Positions 1 to 8,835 of a stretch of 64,000 nt of DNA are shown here, in pieces. Position numbers and translations under genes: made by a program. The stretch lies in the NCBI GenBank assembly GCA_000720375.1, contig JOAA01000001.1, positions 1 through 64,000 of the forward strand, given 5' to 3'. Source of the DNA: Rhodococcus rhodnii (GTDB lineage: Bacteria > Actinomycetota > Actinomycetes > Mycobacteriales > Pseudonocardiaceae). How positions within the stretch are numbered: the stretch's first letter is position 1; each line of letters begins with the position of its first letter. The notes below the pieces were generated by a model. It saw only the letters and a list, made by a program, of their open reading frames with translations, was not told the DNA's origin and made no database searches.

Positions 1-393
1 GATCTCTTTGACCTTGTCGTCGAACTTCTTGATGTTGCCCGGGTTCACCCGCACAGCCGCACAACCCGCCTCGATCGCGGCGAACACGTACTTCGGCTGG
101 AAGTGGATGTCCGCGATCACCGGGATCTGCGACTTCTTCGCGATCGCCGGCAACGCCTCCGCGTCATCCTGCGACGGACACGCCACCCGCACGATGTCAC
201 AACCCGACGCCGTCAACTCCGCGATCTGCTGCAACGTCGCATTCACGTCCGCAGTCAGCGTCGTGGTCATCGACTGCACCGAAACCGGATGATCACTGCC
301 CACGCCAACGGTTCCGACGCTGAGCTGACGGGTTTTACGACGGTCGGCCAACACCGGAGGCGGCAGGGTTGGCATGCCGAGTACGGTCGTCAC
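1..393 (-). CDS. ispG: 4-hydroxy-3-methylbut-2-enyl diphosphate synthase IspG, N-terminal part
   Basis: This is the first 131 codons of IspG (GcpE), the iron-sulfur enzyme of the MEP pathway that turns methylerythritol cyclodiphosphate into HMBPP. The C-terminal half, with the 4Fe-4S cysteines, lies outside the window. Read on the minus strand, the start is [20 protein letters not shown], followed by the family motifs [17 protein letters not shown] and a VRVNPGN stretch. The GTG start at 393 overlaps the dxs stop as GTGA, so the two genes are translationally coupled. A second in-frame start, ATG at 375, is possible. Placed beside dxs and a polyprenyl synthase, this is probably an extra copy dedicated to the terpenoid cluster rather than the primary-metabolism gene; that is inference. 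Confidence 0.93.
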   Translation of the reverse strand, partial: MTTVLGMPTLPPPVLADRRKTRQLSVGTVGVGSDHPVSVQSMTTTLTADVNATLQQIAELTASGCDIVRVACPSQDDAEALPAIAKKSQIPVIADIHFQPKYVFAAIEAGCAAVRVNPGNIKKFDDKVKEI

Positions 394-2150
394 GACGATT
401 GTCCTTTCTGGACGGCGAGCTGGCACGCCTCGACGATCGCGTCGGCGGTGAGACCAAGGTCAGCCAGCAAGCGGGCGCGTTTCGCGGTTTCGTGGAACGC
501 CTGGGGGATGCCGAGCTCGGTGACCGGTGTGGACGCTCCGGCATCACGGATCGCTTGTGCCAAAAGGCTTCCGGGGCCACCGACACGACCGCAGTCCGCG
601 GCGACCACGACGGCGCGGTGGGCCAGCGCCATGCTGACCAGCGCCGCGGGCACCGGCTGGATCCAACGCGGATCCACCACGGTCACACCGATCCCCAGTA
701 CCGCCAGGCGTGTCCCGGCTTGCACCGCCGCGCCTGCCAGCGGGCCGACGCCGACCAGCAGCACGTCGGCACGCTCGCCGCGGCTGAGCACGTCGACTGG
801 CCCGTGCCGCTCAATCGCCTCGATGTCCGCGCCCACCGCGCCTTTCGGAAACCGCACCACGGTCGGTGCGTCCCGTACCTCGATCGCTTCACGCAACTGG
901 GTGCGTAGCTGCGCGGCGTCGCGCGGGACTGCGACTCGCAGGCCGGGAACCAGTTGCAGCAGCGACAGATCCCACATCCCGTTGTGGCTGGGGCCGTCGT
1001 CACCGGTCAGGCCCGCGCGGTCCAGTACGAACGTCACTCCGGCGCCGTGCAGCGCGACGTCCATCAGCACCTGATCGAAGCAGCGGTTCAGAAACGTCGC
1101 GTACACCGCCACCACGGGATGCAGTCCGCCGTAAGCCAATCCGGCGGCGGCCGCAGCGGCGTGCTGCTCCGCGATCCCCACGTCGAAGCACCGACTCGGG
1201 TACTGCTCGGCGAACGGGGCCAGCCCGGTGGGTCCGAGCATCGCGGCCGTGATGGCGACGACGTCCTCGCGTTCGTTGCCTACCTTGATCATCTCGTCGG
1301 TGAACACCGATGTCCACGACTGAGCCGTCGCCGCCGGAACGCCGGTGTGCCGGTCGAACGGCCCGATGGCGTGGTGCCGGTCCGCCGGGTCCGTTTCGGA
1401 CGGCAAGTATCCGGCGCCCTTCCGGGTCACGCAGTGCACGACGACGGGACGGTCCCGGGACCGCGCGTCCCGCAGCGCCACCTCCATCGCGGCGATGTCG
1501 TGACCGTCCACCGGTCCTATGTAGTCCATTCCCAGCGCGGCGAAAACCCCTCCGTCACAAGGGTTCTCGCGCAGTGACGTCAAGTGTCGGGCCAGGCCGC
1601 CGACGGTCGGGTCGTACGCGCGGCCGTTGTCGTTCAGCACCACCACGACCGGTCGTCCGGCGCCGGCGATGTTGTTCAACGCCTCCCATGCCATCCCACC
1701 GGTCAGCGCGCCGTCTCCGACAACGGTCACCACAGCGCGCCCTTCGACCTGACGTACTTCGTGCGCCCTGGCGATACCGTCCGCCCAGGACAGTGCGGCG
1801 GAGGCGTGCGAGTTCTCGATGACGTCGTGTTCGGACTCGCGACGGCTCGGATAGCCGGAAAGTCCGCCCGCGGCACGCAACCCGGCGAACCCGTCCTGCC
1901 TGCCGGTCAGCACCTTGTGCACGTAGCACTGGTGGCCGACGTCCCACAGCAGGATGTCGCGCGGCGAGTCGAAGACCCGGTGCAGCGCGAGCGTCAGCTC
2001 GACCACACCGAGATTCGGCCCGAGATGACCTCCGGTGCGGGACACCGCGTCCACCAGAAAGGTCCGGATCTCGCCCGCCAGCGCGCTCAGTTCCGGGCCG
2101 GACAGCCCATCAAGGTCGCGCGGCCCTCGAATTGTTGTCAACAAAGCCAT
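390..2150 (-). CDS. dxs: 1-deoxy-D-xylulose-5-phosphate synthase
   Basis: A 586-residue DXS, somewhat shorter than the usual 620-640 residues. It condenses pyruvate with glyceraldehyde 3-phosphate using thiamine diphosphate, the first step of the MEP isoprenoid pathway. Visible signatures are the N-terminal transketolase-type [13 protein letters not shown], the ThDP/Mg motif beginning [13 protein letters not shown] and ending NN, and the C-terminal transketolase fold with [17 protein letters not shown]. The ATG at 2150 is preceded by GAGGAGG; the reading frame stays open upstream but without better signals. It is coupled to ispG by a GTGA overlap and divergent from the polyprenyl synthase. 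Such dxs-ispG pairs inside terpene clusters are known to increase precursor supply. Confidence 0.94.
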   Translation of the reverse strand: MALLTTIRGPRDLDGLSGPELSALAGEIRTFLVDAVSRTGGHLGPNLGVVELTLALHRVFDSPRDILLWDVGHQCYVHKVLTGRQDGFAGLRAAGGLSGYPSRRESEHDVIENSHASAALSWADGIARAHEVRQVEGRAVVTVVGDGALTGGMAWEALNNIAGAGRPVVVVLNDNGRAYDPTVGGLARHLTSLRENPCDGGVFAALGMDYIGPVDGHDIAAMEVALRDARSRDRPVVVHCVTRKGAGYLPSETDPADRHHAIGPFDRHTGVPAATAQSWTSVFTDEMIKVGNEREDVVAITAAMLGPTGLAPFAEQYPSRCFDVGIAEQHAAAAAAGLAYGGLHPVVAVYATFLNRCFDQVLMDVALHGAGVTFVLDRAGLTGDDGPSHNGMWDLSLLQLVPGLRVAVPRDAAQLRTQLREAIEVRDAPTVVRFPKGAVGADIEAIERHGPVDVLSRGERADVLLVGVGPLAGAAVQAGTRLAVLGIGVTVVDPRWIQPVPAALVSMALAHRAVVVAADCGRVGGPGSLLAQAIRDAGASTPVTELGIPQAFHETAKRARLLADLGLTADAIVEACQLAVQKGQSS

Positions 2151-2326
2151 GCGTCGCCTCCTCGAGATGAGCGGGAACGTACGGCCCCGGCGGGGCGGGC
2201 GACAAGGGTGCGAAGTGGACACTCAATGTTCCCGCAACAACGGGTGTTGAAGCCTTGTTGACCCGGCATTGAGCGCACCGTTGCACAGCGTTGTCGGCGG
2301 TACGCGCGCTTCCTACGTTCGGTGTT
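2151..2326. promoter_or_regulatory. Divergent promoter region dxs / polyprenyl synthase with dyads
   Basis: This 176-bp spacer separates the divergent dxs and polyprenyl synthase genes and must hold both promoters. It contains a dyad CAACA (2235-2239) / TGTTG (2245-2249), and a second pair CGGGT (2241-2245) / ACCCG (2261-2265). GTTGA occurs at 2246-2250 and again at 2258-2262. Similar GTTGA repeats occur at 6499-6518, hinting at a shared cluster regulator. I could not place confident -35/-10 boxes. Confidence 0.4.
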
Positions 2327-3364
2327 ATGGAAAGCGTTTACAGTACCGGGAAACGGGATTTCGGCACGGCGATCCTTGACCGTTCCGACCGGATCGACCA
2401 CCTGGTTTCACTCGTCGGCAGCCACTTGGAGAACACCTGGAACGGCCAGGGCGTGCCCCTCGAACGGATCTGCCACTACGCGCTGGTGCCCGGCGGAAAG
2501 CTGTTCCGGCCGCTGTTGCTGCTCGAGTCGGCGGGTGCGGTGGGTGCGAACATCGCACTCGTGGTGCCCGCCGCCGCGGGTGCCGAGGCGGGACACGTGG
2601 CCAGCCTCATCCACGACGACATCATCGACGGCGACACGATGCGCCGCGGCCGGCCGTCGGTACACGCGGCCTTCGGGCGTGACGACGCGATCGTGGCCGG
2701 CGACGCGCTGATCTTCTACTTGTTCGCCGCGCTTGCCGAGTGCGGGGAACGCGGAGTGCCGGACGACCGTGTGGCGCAAGCGATGGCCGCTGTCGCCGCG
2801 GCGGGAATCGACCTGTGCCGCGGGCAGAGCATGGAGGCTCAACTGTGCGCGGGCTACGTCTGCGACGTGCCGTCCTATTTGGAGATGATCAGGCTGAAGA
2901 CGTCGGCTCTGTTCCGCGCTGCCTGCGCCAGCGGCGCGATCCTCGGCGGTGGTCCGGCCGAATGGTGCGCCGCGCTCGGCAGTTACGGTGAACTGCTCGG
3001 ATCGGCCTTCCAGATCCACGACGACCTGCTCGCGTACACCAGCGACGGCGAGGCCATGGGCAAGGCGGTCACCAGCGACATCACCAACCAGCGGCTGACG
3101 CTGCCGTTCCTGCTGGCGCGTGAGCTAGGCGGTGAGCCGGTGGCCACTGAACTCGACCGGCACATGCGCGGCACCGGGGATCCGGCCGAGCGGCTGGCCG
3201 CGGTCTCGGCGCTGGTGCGCGAGACGGGTGGCGTGGCGGCGGCCACGGACGCCGCGCGCGGCTACGCCATCCGGGCCGTCGAAGTCCTCGATGTACTGCC
3301 TGAATCGCCAAGCAAGGAAACGCTTTCGTACTTCGCCCAAGCGGCTGTGAACCGATGCGGCTGA
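2327..3364 (+). CDS. Polyprenyl diphosphate synthase (GGPP synthase type)
   Basis: A 345-residue trans-prenyltransferase that elongates allylic diphosphates with isopentenyl diphosphate in the cytosol. The first aspartate-rich motif is DDIID within HVASLIHDDIIDGDTMRRGR, and the second is the shortened DDLLAY within FQIHDDLLAYT. The PGGK-LFRP segment that binds IPP is also present. The product length (C15, C20 or longer) cannot be read reliably from the sequence; GGPP is the usual product in clusters of this type. ATG at 2327 gives a normal N-terminus, but its ribosome-binding site is poor; TTG at 2291 is an alternative. The stop overlaps the start of the next gene by 10 bp, so the pair is probably co-translated. 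Confidence 0.88.
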   Translation: MESVYSTGKRDFGTAILDRSDRIDHLVSLVGSHLENTWNGQGVPLERICHYALVPGGKLFRPLLLLESAGAVGANIALVVPAAAGAEAGHVASLIHDDIIDGDTMRRGRPSVHAAFGRDDAIVAGDALIFYLFAALAECGERGVPDDRVAQAMAAVAAAGIDLCRGQSMEAQLCAGYVCDVPSYLEMIRLKTSALFRAACASGAILGGGPAEWCAALGSYGELLGSAFQIHDDLLAYTSDGEAMGKAVTSDITNQRLTLPFLLARELGGEPVATELDRHMRGTGDPAERLAAVSALVRETGGVAAATDAARGYAIRAVEVLDVLPESPSKETLSYFAQAAVNRCG

Positions 3365-5829
3365 AGCAGATCCTCTTCGCCCACGTCGAGACGTGGCGGC
3401 CGTACACCGCCTGTTATGTCGGTCTCGTCGGGTTGGCCGGTGCCGCGCTGACCGATCCGCACGCGTCGACGCTGCGGTTGTTGTGCGCGTGGTTGGTGCC
3501 GACCATGGGCTGGCTGGCCGGTTTGTACGGCGGTGACTATTTCGACCGAAACCTCGACGCGACAGCCAAACCGCACCGGCCGATCCCGTCCGGGCGGATG
3601 CGGGCGGGCACGGCGCTGGCCATGTTGATCGGCCTTACCGTGGCCGGCGGCCTGGTCGGCCTCGTGATCAACTGGCGAACGCTCGGCCTGGTGCTTATCG
3701 CGCTGATGCTGGGCATCGCTTACAGCGCCTTCTTCAAGGGCCGTGGTCTGGCGGGCAATGCGGTACGCGGGCTGATCTCGGCGTTCGCCTGCCTGTTCGG
3801 GGCGATGACCGTCGCCGACCTCCCGCCGGTGACGGTCCTTCCCCTGGCCGCGGCCTTTTGGTTGCACGACACCGGATCGAACTTGGTCGGCGCGCTGCGC
3901 GATGTGGACGGTGACCGCGCTGGCGGATACGAGACGTTGCCGGTGCGCAAGGGAATGACGGTCGGCGTCCGGGTGTCCACTGCCGCCATCGTGACGGCCT
4001 ACCTGTTCGCCGTACTGCAAGTGGTGGTCTCGGCTGAGATGACCGTGACGGCCGTGGCGGTGTTCGCCCTTGCCATCGTGGCTGCAGTGGCCGCGATTGG
4101 TCCACTGTGGGCGAGCGAGGTGACCCGGCTGCGTGCTTACCGGGCGCACACCGTGCTTGTGATCGAGCGGGTGCTGCTTGCTGGCGCGTTCGTCACGTTG
4201 GGCTTCGGATTCGGGGTCGGCATCCCGGTCACCGCGGTGGCGGTGGGCTGTGCGTGGGGCAGCCAACGGATCCTGCGCGCACGGCACGAGCTCACGGGCG
4301 AGGAACGCGCTGATGGCGTTGACACTGAGACCGTATTGGCCTTTGTGGACAGACAAGTCGCCGAGCTGGCGGCCCGCGAGACCGAGCTGCGCGCGCTGAC
4401 CGGCTGGGAGCGGCTGATCGAAGTGCGTCTGTCCGAACCGGACCTGGTGATCGTGTTGAGCACAGCAGGCGGCACGGTACAACGGCTTACCGGCGCCGAG
4501 CCGGACCTGCCGAAGCTGACCATCACGACCACCGGCGCGGTGTTCGCAGCCATTTTCCTGCACGGCACAAGCAATCCCCGCCGCGCTTACCTGACTCGCG
4601 CGCTACGCATGCAAGCGCCACCGCGCGACATGATGCTGCTCAACCAACTGTTCAACGAGTTCCGCGGAAACACCGGCCGGGTCACCACGGTGCCGCGCGA
4701 ACCGTTGCCCACCGGTGAGCTGCCGGAGCGCGTGGTCATCAGCGACACCACGCTGCGCGACGGCGAGCAGATGCCCGGTGTGGCGTTCAGCCCGGCGCAG
4801 AAGCTGGACCTGGCTCGGCGGCTGGTGGCGCTGGGCATCCCGATGATCGAAGTCGGCTTCCCGGTGGTGTCCGAAGACGAGAGCGCTGCGATCCGCGCCA
4901 TCGTGGACGCCGAACTGGACGCGGTGATCCAGGTGATCGCCCGGCCAGCCGACGCCGACGTGGACGCGGCACTGCGCACCGGGGCACACAGCGTCGCGGT
5001 GTTCATCGGCACTTCCGAATCGCACTTGCGACACAAGCTGCGTATCGACGTAGACGAGCTGAAACGGCGGGTGGACCGCGCGGTGCGGCGGGTCAAAGCC
5101 GCAGGCCGCCAAGCGGTGTTCGCCGCCGAGGACGCCACCCGAACCGACCCGGACGTCCTCGTCGCCGTGTACGACGCGGCCGCCGAGGCGGGCGCAGACG
5201 CGCTGGGCCTGGCGGACACAGCAGGCATCGCCCAGCCGTGGACGATGCGCGAACTGGTGGAGAAAGTAGGTGCGAGCTGCCCGTTGCCGCTGGCCGTGCA
5301 CTGCCACAACGATCTCGGCCTGGCCACGGCGAACTCGCTCGCCGGTCTGCTGGGAGGTGCTTCCGGTGTGCAGTGTTCCGTGCTGGGCATCGGCGAGCGG
5401 GCCGGAAACGCCCCGCTGGAACAGGTCGTGATGGCGCTGGAGGCGGCCATGGAGCATTCCACCGGCCTGGAGCTGCCGCTGCTGGAACCGTTGGCACGGC
5501 ACGTCGCCGGTCTCATCGGCGGCCGGGTGCCGCCGTACGCCCCAGTTGTCGGCGCGCACGCCTTCGTGCACGAAAGCGGCCTGCACGTGGACGGCATTTC
5601 CCGTGACCCCAGCACTTACGAGCCGTACTCGCCGGAACTGGTGGGGCGGCAGCGCCGGATCGTGCTGGGCAAGCACTCCGGCCGGTCGGCCGTGGTGACC
5701 GTCGCCGCCGAGTGCGGGCTGGCCGTCGACGCTGCGGACGTCGATGCGGTGCTGGCGGAAATCAAGCGCGGCGCGGTGGACACTGACCGAGTCGTGGAGT
5801 TGCTGACGCACGCCCGGCCTGTCGCGTAA
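3355..5829 (+). CDS. Three-domain fusion: UbiA prenyltransferase - SCP2-like - homocitrate-synthase-type condensing enzyme
   Basis: This 824-residue protein joins three modules. Residues about 1-305 are a polytopic UbiA-type prenyltransferase with both acidic motifs: DYFDRNLDA (DxxDxxxD) and RDVDGDRAGGYETLP. Residues about 343-441 look like a sterol-carrier/SCP2-type lipid-binding domain, a weaker call. Residues about 458-824 form a complete alpha-isopropylmalate/homocitrate synthase type TIM barrel with DTTLRDGEQ, HCHNDLGLATANS, GIGERAGNAPLEQ and LGKHSGRSA. The reading frame is continuous and no internal stop or frameshift is seen. UbiA enzymes work in the membrane, while the condensing domain normally joins acetyl-CoA to a 2-oxoacid in the cytosol. 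A single chain suggests the acid product is prenylated in place, or that a prenylated oxoacid is extended. The domain identities are fairly secure; the joint reaction is inference. Confidence 0.85.
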   Translation: MRLKQILFAHVETWRPYTACYVGLVGLAGAALTDPHASTLRLLCAWLVPTMGWLAGLYGGDYFDRNLDATAKPHRPIPSGRMRAGTALAMLIGLTVAGGLVGLVINWRTLGLVLIALMLGIAYSAFFKGRGLAGNAVRGLISAFACLFGAMTVADLPPVTVLPLAAAFWLHDTGSNLVGALRDVDGDRAGGYETLPVRKGMTVGVRVSTAAIVTAYLFAVLQVVVSAEMTVTAVAVFALAIVAAVAAIGPLWASEVTRLRAYRAHTVLVIERVLLAGAFVTLGFGFGVGIPVTAVAVGCAWGSQRILRARHELTGEERADGVDTETVLAFVDRQVAELAARETELRALTGWERLIEVRLSEPDLVIVLSTAGGTVQRLTGAEPDLPKLTITTTGAVFAAIFLHGTSNPRRAYLTRALRMQAPPRDMMLLNQLFNEFRGNTGRVTTVPREPLPTGELPERVVISDTTLRDGEQMPGVAFSPAQKLDLARRLVALGIPMIEVGFPVVSEDESAAIRAIVDAELDAVIQVIARPADADVDAALRTGAHSVAVFIGTSESHLRHKLRIDVDELKRRVDRAVRRVKAAGRQAVFAAEDATRTDPDVLVAVYDAAAEAGADALGLADTAGIAQPWTMRELVEKVGASCPLPLAVHCHNDLGLATANSLAGLLGGASGVQCSVLGIGERAGNAPLEQVVMALEAAMEHSTGLELPLLEPLARHVAGLIGGRVPPYAPVVGAHAFVHESGLHVDGISRDPSTYEPYSPELVGRQRRIVLGKHSGRSAVVTVAAECGLAVDAADVDAVLAEIKRGAVDTDRVVELLTHARPVA

Positions 5830-5841
5830 GGGCCACAAGAC

Positions 5842-5874
5842 AAATCCCGAGGAGACCCGGCCTCCTCGGGATTT
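5842..5874. terminator. Bidirectional terminator hairpin
   Basis: A perfect 13-bp inverted repeat, AAATCCCGAGGAG (5842-5854) and CTCCTCGGGATTT (5862-5874), has a 7-nt loop. The A-run before and T-run after the stem fit an intrinsic terminator working in both directions. It sits between the convergent fusion gene and the small membrane-protein gene. Confidence 0.85.
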
Positions 5875-5890
5875 CCGTGCGTGACAGCGC

Positions 5891-6415
5891 TCAGCCGACG
5901 TGCGCCTTGGTTTTCTTGGGCGACAAGCTCAGGTTGAGACCCATCCGGCGGGCGCGCGGAATGACGACGGAGGCCTCGCCGAGGAACGTCAGACCGAGCA
6001 GGATGCCCACCATGTCGGTGCCGCCGGCCACGTCGGCGTGCCAGTGCTGGGCCAGCACGACCATGATGACGCGCAACGGGATCAGCGACAGCCAGATGGT
6101 GACGGTGAGCCAGTTGTACTTCTGGTGCGGGATGCCATCCTGCTCGTAAAGCCGGATCGTGGCACCGCGCGCCAGACCTTCGCCGTACGCCGCGAGCACG
6201 AAGACGCCGAGCAGCTCCCAATCCAGCGCGGTCGCCTTGCCCACGTCGCTCGCGGCCATGTAGATGCCGATGGCGAAGCAGACGATGGGCAGGATGAACA
6301 GCCGCTTCGTCGACATCGGCGTCCCGCGCAGCCGGCGCACGATCGACCAGACGATGTACGCGCCACCGGCCACAATGGCCACGATGTCCGAAATCTTGTC
6401 CAGTGTCTCCAGCAT
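5891..6415 (-). CDS. Small multipass membrane protein of unknown function
   Basis: A 174-residue protein with about four to five hydrophobic segments (for example IVAIVAGGAYIVWSIV, LFILPIVCFAIGIYMA, LLGVFVLAAYGEGLARG and LIPLRVIMVVLA), and a short basic tail ending in KKTKAHVG. The YIVW..RR arrangement after the first segment loosely recalls the CcdC/DUF1453 type of membrane protein, but I cannot assign it. It lies between the fusion gene and the first P450, reads in the same direction as the P450, and is separated from it by 113 bp that contain GGGTTGA repeats. It may belong to the terpenoid cluster; a role in transport or membrane assembly would be a guess. Confidence 0.6.
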   Translation of the reverse strand: MLETLDKISDIVAIVAGGAYIVWSIVRRLRGTPMSTKRLFILPIVCFAIGIYMAASDVGKATALDWELLGVFVLAAYGEGLARGATIRLYEQDGIPHQKYNWLTVTIWLSLIPLRVIMVVLAQHWHADVAGGTDMVGILLGLTFLGEASVVIPRARRMGLNLSLSPKKTKAHVG

Positions 6416-6478
6416 CGCGCAGTTCCATTTCGTCTCGGAGTTGATCCCAACGGTAGGAAGCGCACCCCTGCCGAGGCA

Positions 6479-6518
6479 TCAACCCGGGGGTGCAACGAGG
6501 GTTGAATCTGCGGGTTGA
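6479..6518. repeat. GGGTTGA repeats between P450 and membrane-protein gene
   Basis: TCAACCC at 6479-6485 is followed by GGGTTGA at 6499-6505 and again at 6512-6518. The first two arms form a dyad with a 13-nt gap, and the last two are direct repeats with a 13-bp period. The position is just downstream of the P450 stop (6529) and about 65 bp before the start of the small membrane-protein gene. It could be a regulator site, or a weak hairpin ending P450 transcription. Confidence 0.4.
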
Positions 6519-6528
6519 CCAGGGTGTT

Positions 6529-7689
6529 TCACCAGGTCACGGCCAGTGCCGTGACCCCGCCGGTGACCGAATCCGAACGGCGCCGCAGCCGGTCTTGCGC
6601 GAGCCGCAGCCCGGGGAACCGCTTGGCGAGCGCGCCGAACACGGCACGCAGCTCGATCCGGGCCAGCGTGCTGCCGACGCAGTAGCGCATGCCGTACCCG
6701 AATCCGAGATGCGGGTTGGGCGACCGGGTGATGTCGAATTCGTCGGGGCGCTCGAACACCCGGGGATCCCGGTTCGCGGCGTGGTAGGCGAGCAGGACAG
6801 CGTCCCCGGACGCGATGGGCGTTCCGGGGATGTCCTCTGCGGCGTAACGGACAGCTCCCCCGGTGTCCTGGATGTTCGTCGTCACCATCCGCAGGATCTC
6901 CTCGACGGCACTGGTGACGAGCCCGGGCTCGGCGGTCAGCTTGGCCCACTGCTCGGGATTGCGCGTGAACAGCAGGGTGCCGAGGTCGATCCGGCTCATC
7001 GTCGTCTCGTAACCGGCGAACAGCAGCGCGGCGGCGAGCCGGGCGGCTTCCGGAAGCTCGACCTCGCCCGCCGCGGCCAGGTCCGAGAACACGTCCTCGC
7101 TCGGCTCGTGCTTCTTGCGTTCCAACAGTTGGGCCATGTAGATGCCGAATTCGATCTGGGCTGCCCGGCCGGCCTCGGTGTCCCCGGTGCCGGACAGCCG
7201 CGAGGTCCAGGACCGGAACAGCTCGTAGTCCTGGTGGGGCGCACCGACCAGGGCGCAGATGACCATGGCGGGCAACTGTTCGGACAGCCCGGCGTGCAGG
7301 TCTACCGGCGGGGCGGTCAAGCCGTCCAGCAGCGAGTCGACCCGGTCTTCGATGCTGTCCTGCAGTGCCAGCATCCGTTTCGCGGAAAAGGCGGGCGCGA
7401 GGAGCTTGCGCATCCGCCGGTGGCGTTCCAGCTCGCCCTCGAACTCCTCCGTCGGGCCACCCTGCACCACGGAGTTGTTGATTCGCGCGGCTGATTCGGG
7501 GTTACGGTGGCCGCGCCGCAGCGAGCTGCTGGCCGCCAGTTCCCGCACGACGTCGTAACCGCACGCCAGCCACGCCTCGTCGCCCGCGGGTGTACGGACT
7601 TTGGTCAGGGGCTCGTTGTCGAGCAGTTCGTAGTACCGCGGTGGCAGCTTGGCGGGATCGTCACCCGGCGGAAACGGCAATTCGTACAC
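6529..7689 (-). CDS. Cytochrome P450 (terpenoid cluster, first copy)
   Basis: A 386-residue bacterial class I P450 mono-oxygenase. The heme-binding motif is FGYGMRYCVG with the ligand cysteine at about residue 337; the oxygen-activating I-helix motif is FAGYETT; the ExxR-type segment EEILRM is present. The GTG start at 7689 is chosen because GGAGG lies 6 nt upstream; the open frame continues for nearly 400 codons upstream across the opposite gene and is not real there. It closely resembles the second P450 at 10283 (shared AFSAKRM segment and a near-identical GGVTAL.VTW C-terminus), suggesting duplication. It is divergent from the KAS III-like gene. A role in oxidising the cluster's terpenoid is inferred. 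No ferredoxin gene lies in this cluster. Confidence 0.92.
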   Translation of the reverse strand: MYELPFPPGDDPAKLPPRYYELLDNEPLTKVRTPAGDEAWLACGYDVVRELAASSSLRRGHRNPESAARINNSVVQGGPTEEFEGELERHRRMRKLLAPAFSAKRMLALQDSIEDRVDSLLDGLTAPPVDLHAGLSEQLPAMVICALVGAPHQDYELFRSWTSRLSGTGDTEAGRAAQIEFGIYMAQLLERKKHEPSEDVFSDLAAAGEVELPEAARLAAALLFAGYETTMSRIDLGTLLFTRNPEQWAKLTAEPGLVTSAVEEILRMVTTNIQDTGGAVRYAAEDIPGTPIASGDAVLLAYHAANRDPRVFERPDEFDITRSPNPHLGFGYGMRYCVGSTLARIELRAVFGALAKRFPGLRLAQDRLRRRSDSVTGGVTALAVTW

Positions 7690-7827
7690 GGCACACCTCC
7701 ACTGTGGACTCGGCTTCCCAGCCTCTCCTTTCCAGGGGCCGCAGTGCGCGATCGTCCACGCGGACTCAACGTTCGCCCAATAGCCGCGCCGTACGGTCGA
7801 TTCGACCATTCGTGAGGGAGGGACCAG

Positions 7828-8835
7828 GTGAACCTGTACGTCGCGGGGGTCGGCACCTGTTTGCCGGACCGCCAGACTGCCGAGGAAGCGATCGCGGCAA
7901 ACCGGTACGACGCCGAGTCGGCGCAGGTGGACGGTGTCGTGTCGGCGTGCGTCGAGACGCGGCGCTATCCGGCCGAGTTGGCCGCCATCGCCGGGCAAGG
8001 CGCGCTGGCCATGGCGTCCGGTCGTGACATCGGCACGTTCCGCGCGGTGTTCCACTCCTATGTGGACTATCAGGGCGCGCACTACTGGCAGGCGGCGCCG
8101 TACGTCGCGCTGCACACGGTCGGCCGACAGGTGCCGTCCTTCGACGTGGTCCAGGAATGCAACGGAGCCATGGGGGCGCTCGAGCTCGCACGCCGTTTCA
8201 TCACAGGCTCGGACGACGCCGTTCTGGTCACGACCGGAGACCGGTTCGACAGTCCCTGGGTCAGCAGGTGGTACGGCGACCAGTCGGTGCTGGCCGACGG
8301 CGGCAGTGCGTTGGTGTTGAGCGGTGCTGGTGGCTTTGCCCGGATCCTGTCGTTGTCGACCATGGCGGACAACTCTTTGGAAGGGGAGGCGCGCGGCGGG
8401 GAGTTCGCCGGCGCCCAGCGGCCGCCCGTGGACTTCGACGCGATGCGAAAACGCTTCCACGCCAAGGATCTTCCGATGCTGGAGCACTACGGCAGGATGG
8501 CCGCGTTGTTCTCGTCGTCGCTGCGTCAGGTGCTCGATGAGGCCGGGATGAGCGCGGCGGACCTGGCGTACGCGATCCCGGTGGTCACCACCGCGGCCCG
8601 GGCCGCGGACATCGCGGACCGGTTCCTCCAGGTCCCGATCGAGCGCACCAACTGGGAGTTCGGCCGTACCACCGGTCACCTCGGCACCGGCGACCAGTTC
8701 GCCGGCCTGGACCACCTGATCACCACCGGCAAGGCACGCAAGGGCGACCGCATCCTGCTGCTCGGCGGCGGCACCGGCTACACCATCACCTCGGCGGTCC
8801 TGGAGATGCTGGAGGACAGCGAGGACATCGCATGA
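7828..8835 (+). CDS. KAS III-like ketosynthase/acyltransferase
   Basis: A 335-residue thiolase-fold protein related to 3-oxoacyl-ACP synthase III. The nucleophile cysteine is residue 111 in VVQECNGAMGA. The canonical HQAN histidine is absent: the equivalent stretch reads IPVVTTAARAADI, and the usual N-G-N-T-S segment is replaced by FGRTTGHLGTGDQF. KAS III relatives with such altered motifs, such as the CerJ group, act as acyltransferases in specialised metabolism rather than in chain extension. GTG at 7828 follows GAGGGAGG. It overlaps the next gene as ATGA. In this cluster it most likely moves an acyl group onto the terpenoid, or primes a starter unit; the substrate is unknown. Confidence 0.85.
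   Translation: MNLYVAGVGTCLPDRQTAEEAIAANRYDAESAQVDGVVSACVETRRYPAELAAIAGQGALAMASGRDIGTFRAVFHSYVDYQGAHYWQAAPYVALHTVGRQVPSFDVVQECNGAMGALELARRFITGSDDAVLVTTGDRFDSPWVSRWYGDQSVLADGGSALVLSGAGGFARILSLSTMADNSLEGEARGGEFAGAQRPPVDFDAMRKRFHAKDLPMLEHYGRMAALFSSSLRQVLDEAGMSAADLAYAIPVVTTAARAADIADRFLQVPIERTNWEFGRTTGHLGTGDQFAGLDHLITTGKARKGDRILLLGGGTGYTITSAVLEMLEDSEDIA

Noticed and set aside
103-2261. Several long open frames on the plus strand opposite ispG and dxs
   Set aside because: They have arginine- and proline-rich, low-complexity translations with no family likeness; the minus strand encodes clear IspG and Dxs.
3262-4563. Long minus-strand frame inside the UbiA fusion gene
   Set aside because: Its translation is rich in Q, H and R with no motifs, typical of an antisense frame in GC-rich coding DNA.
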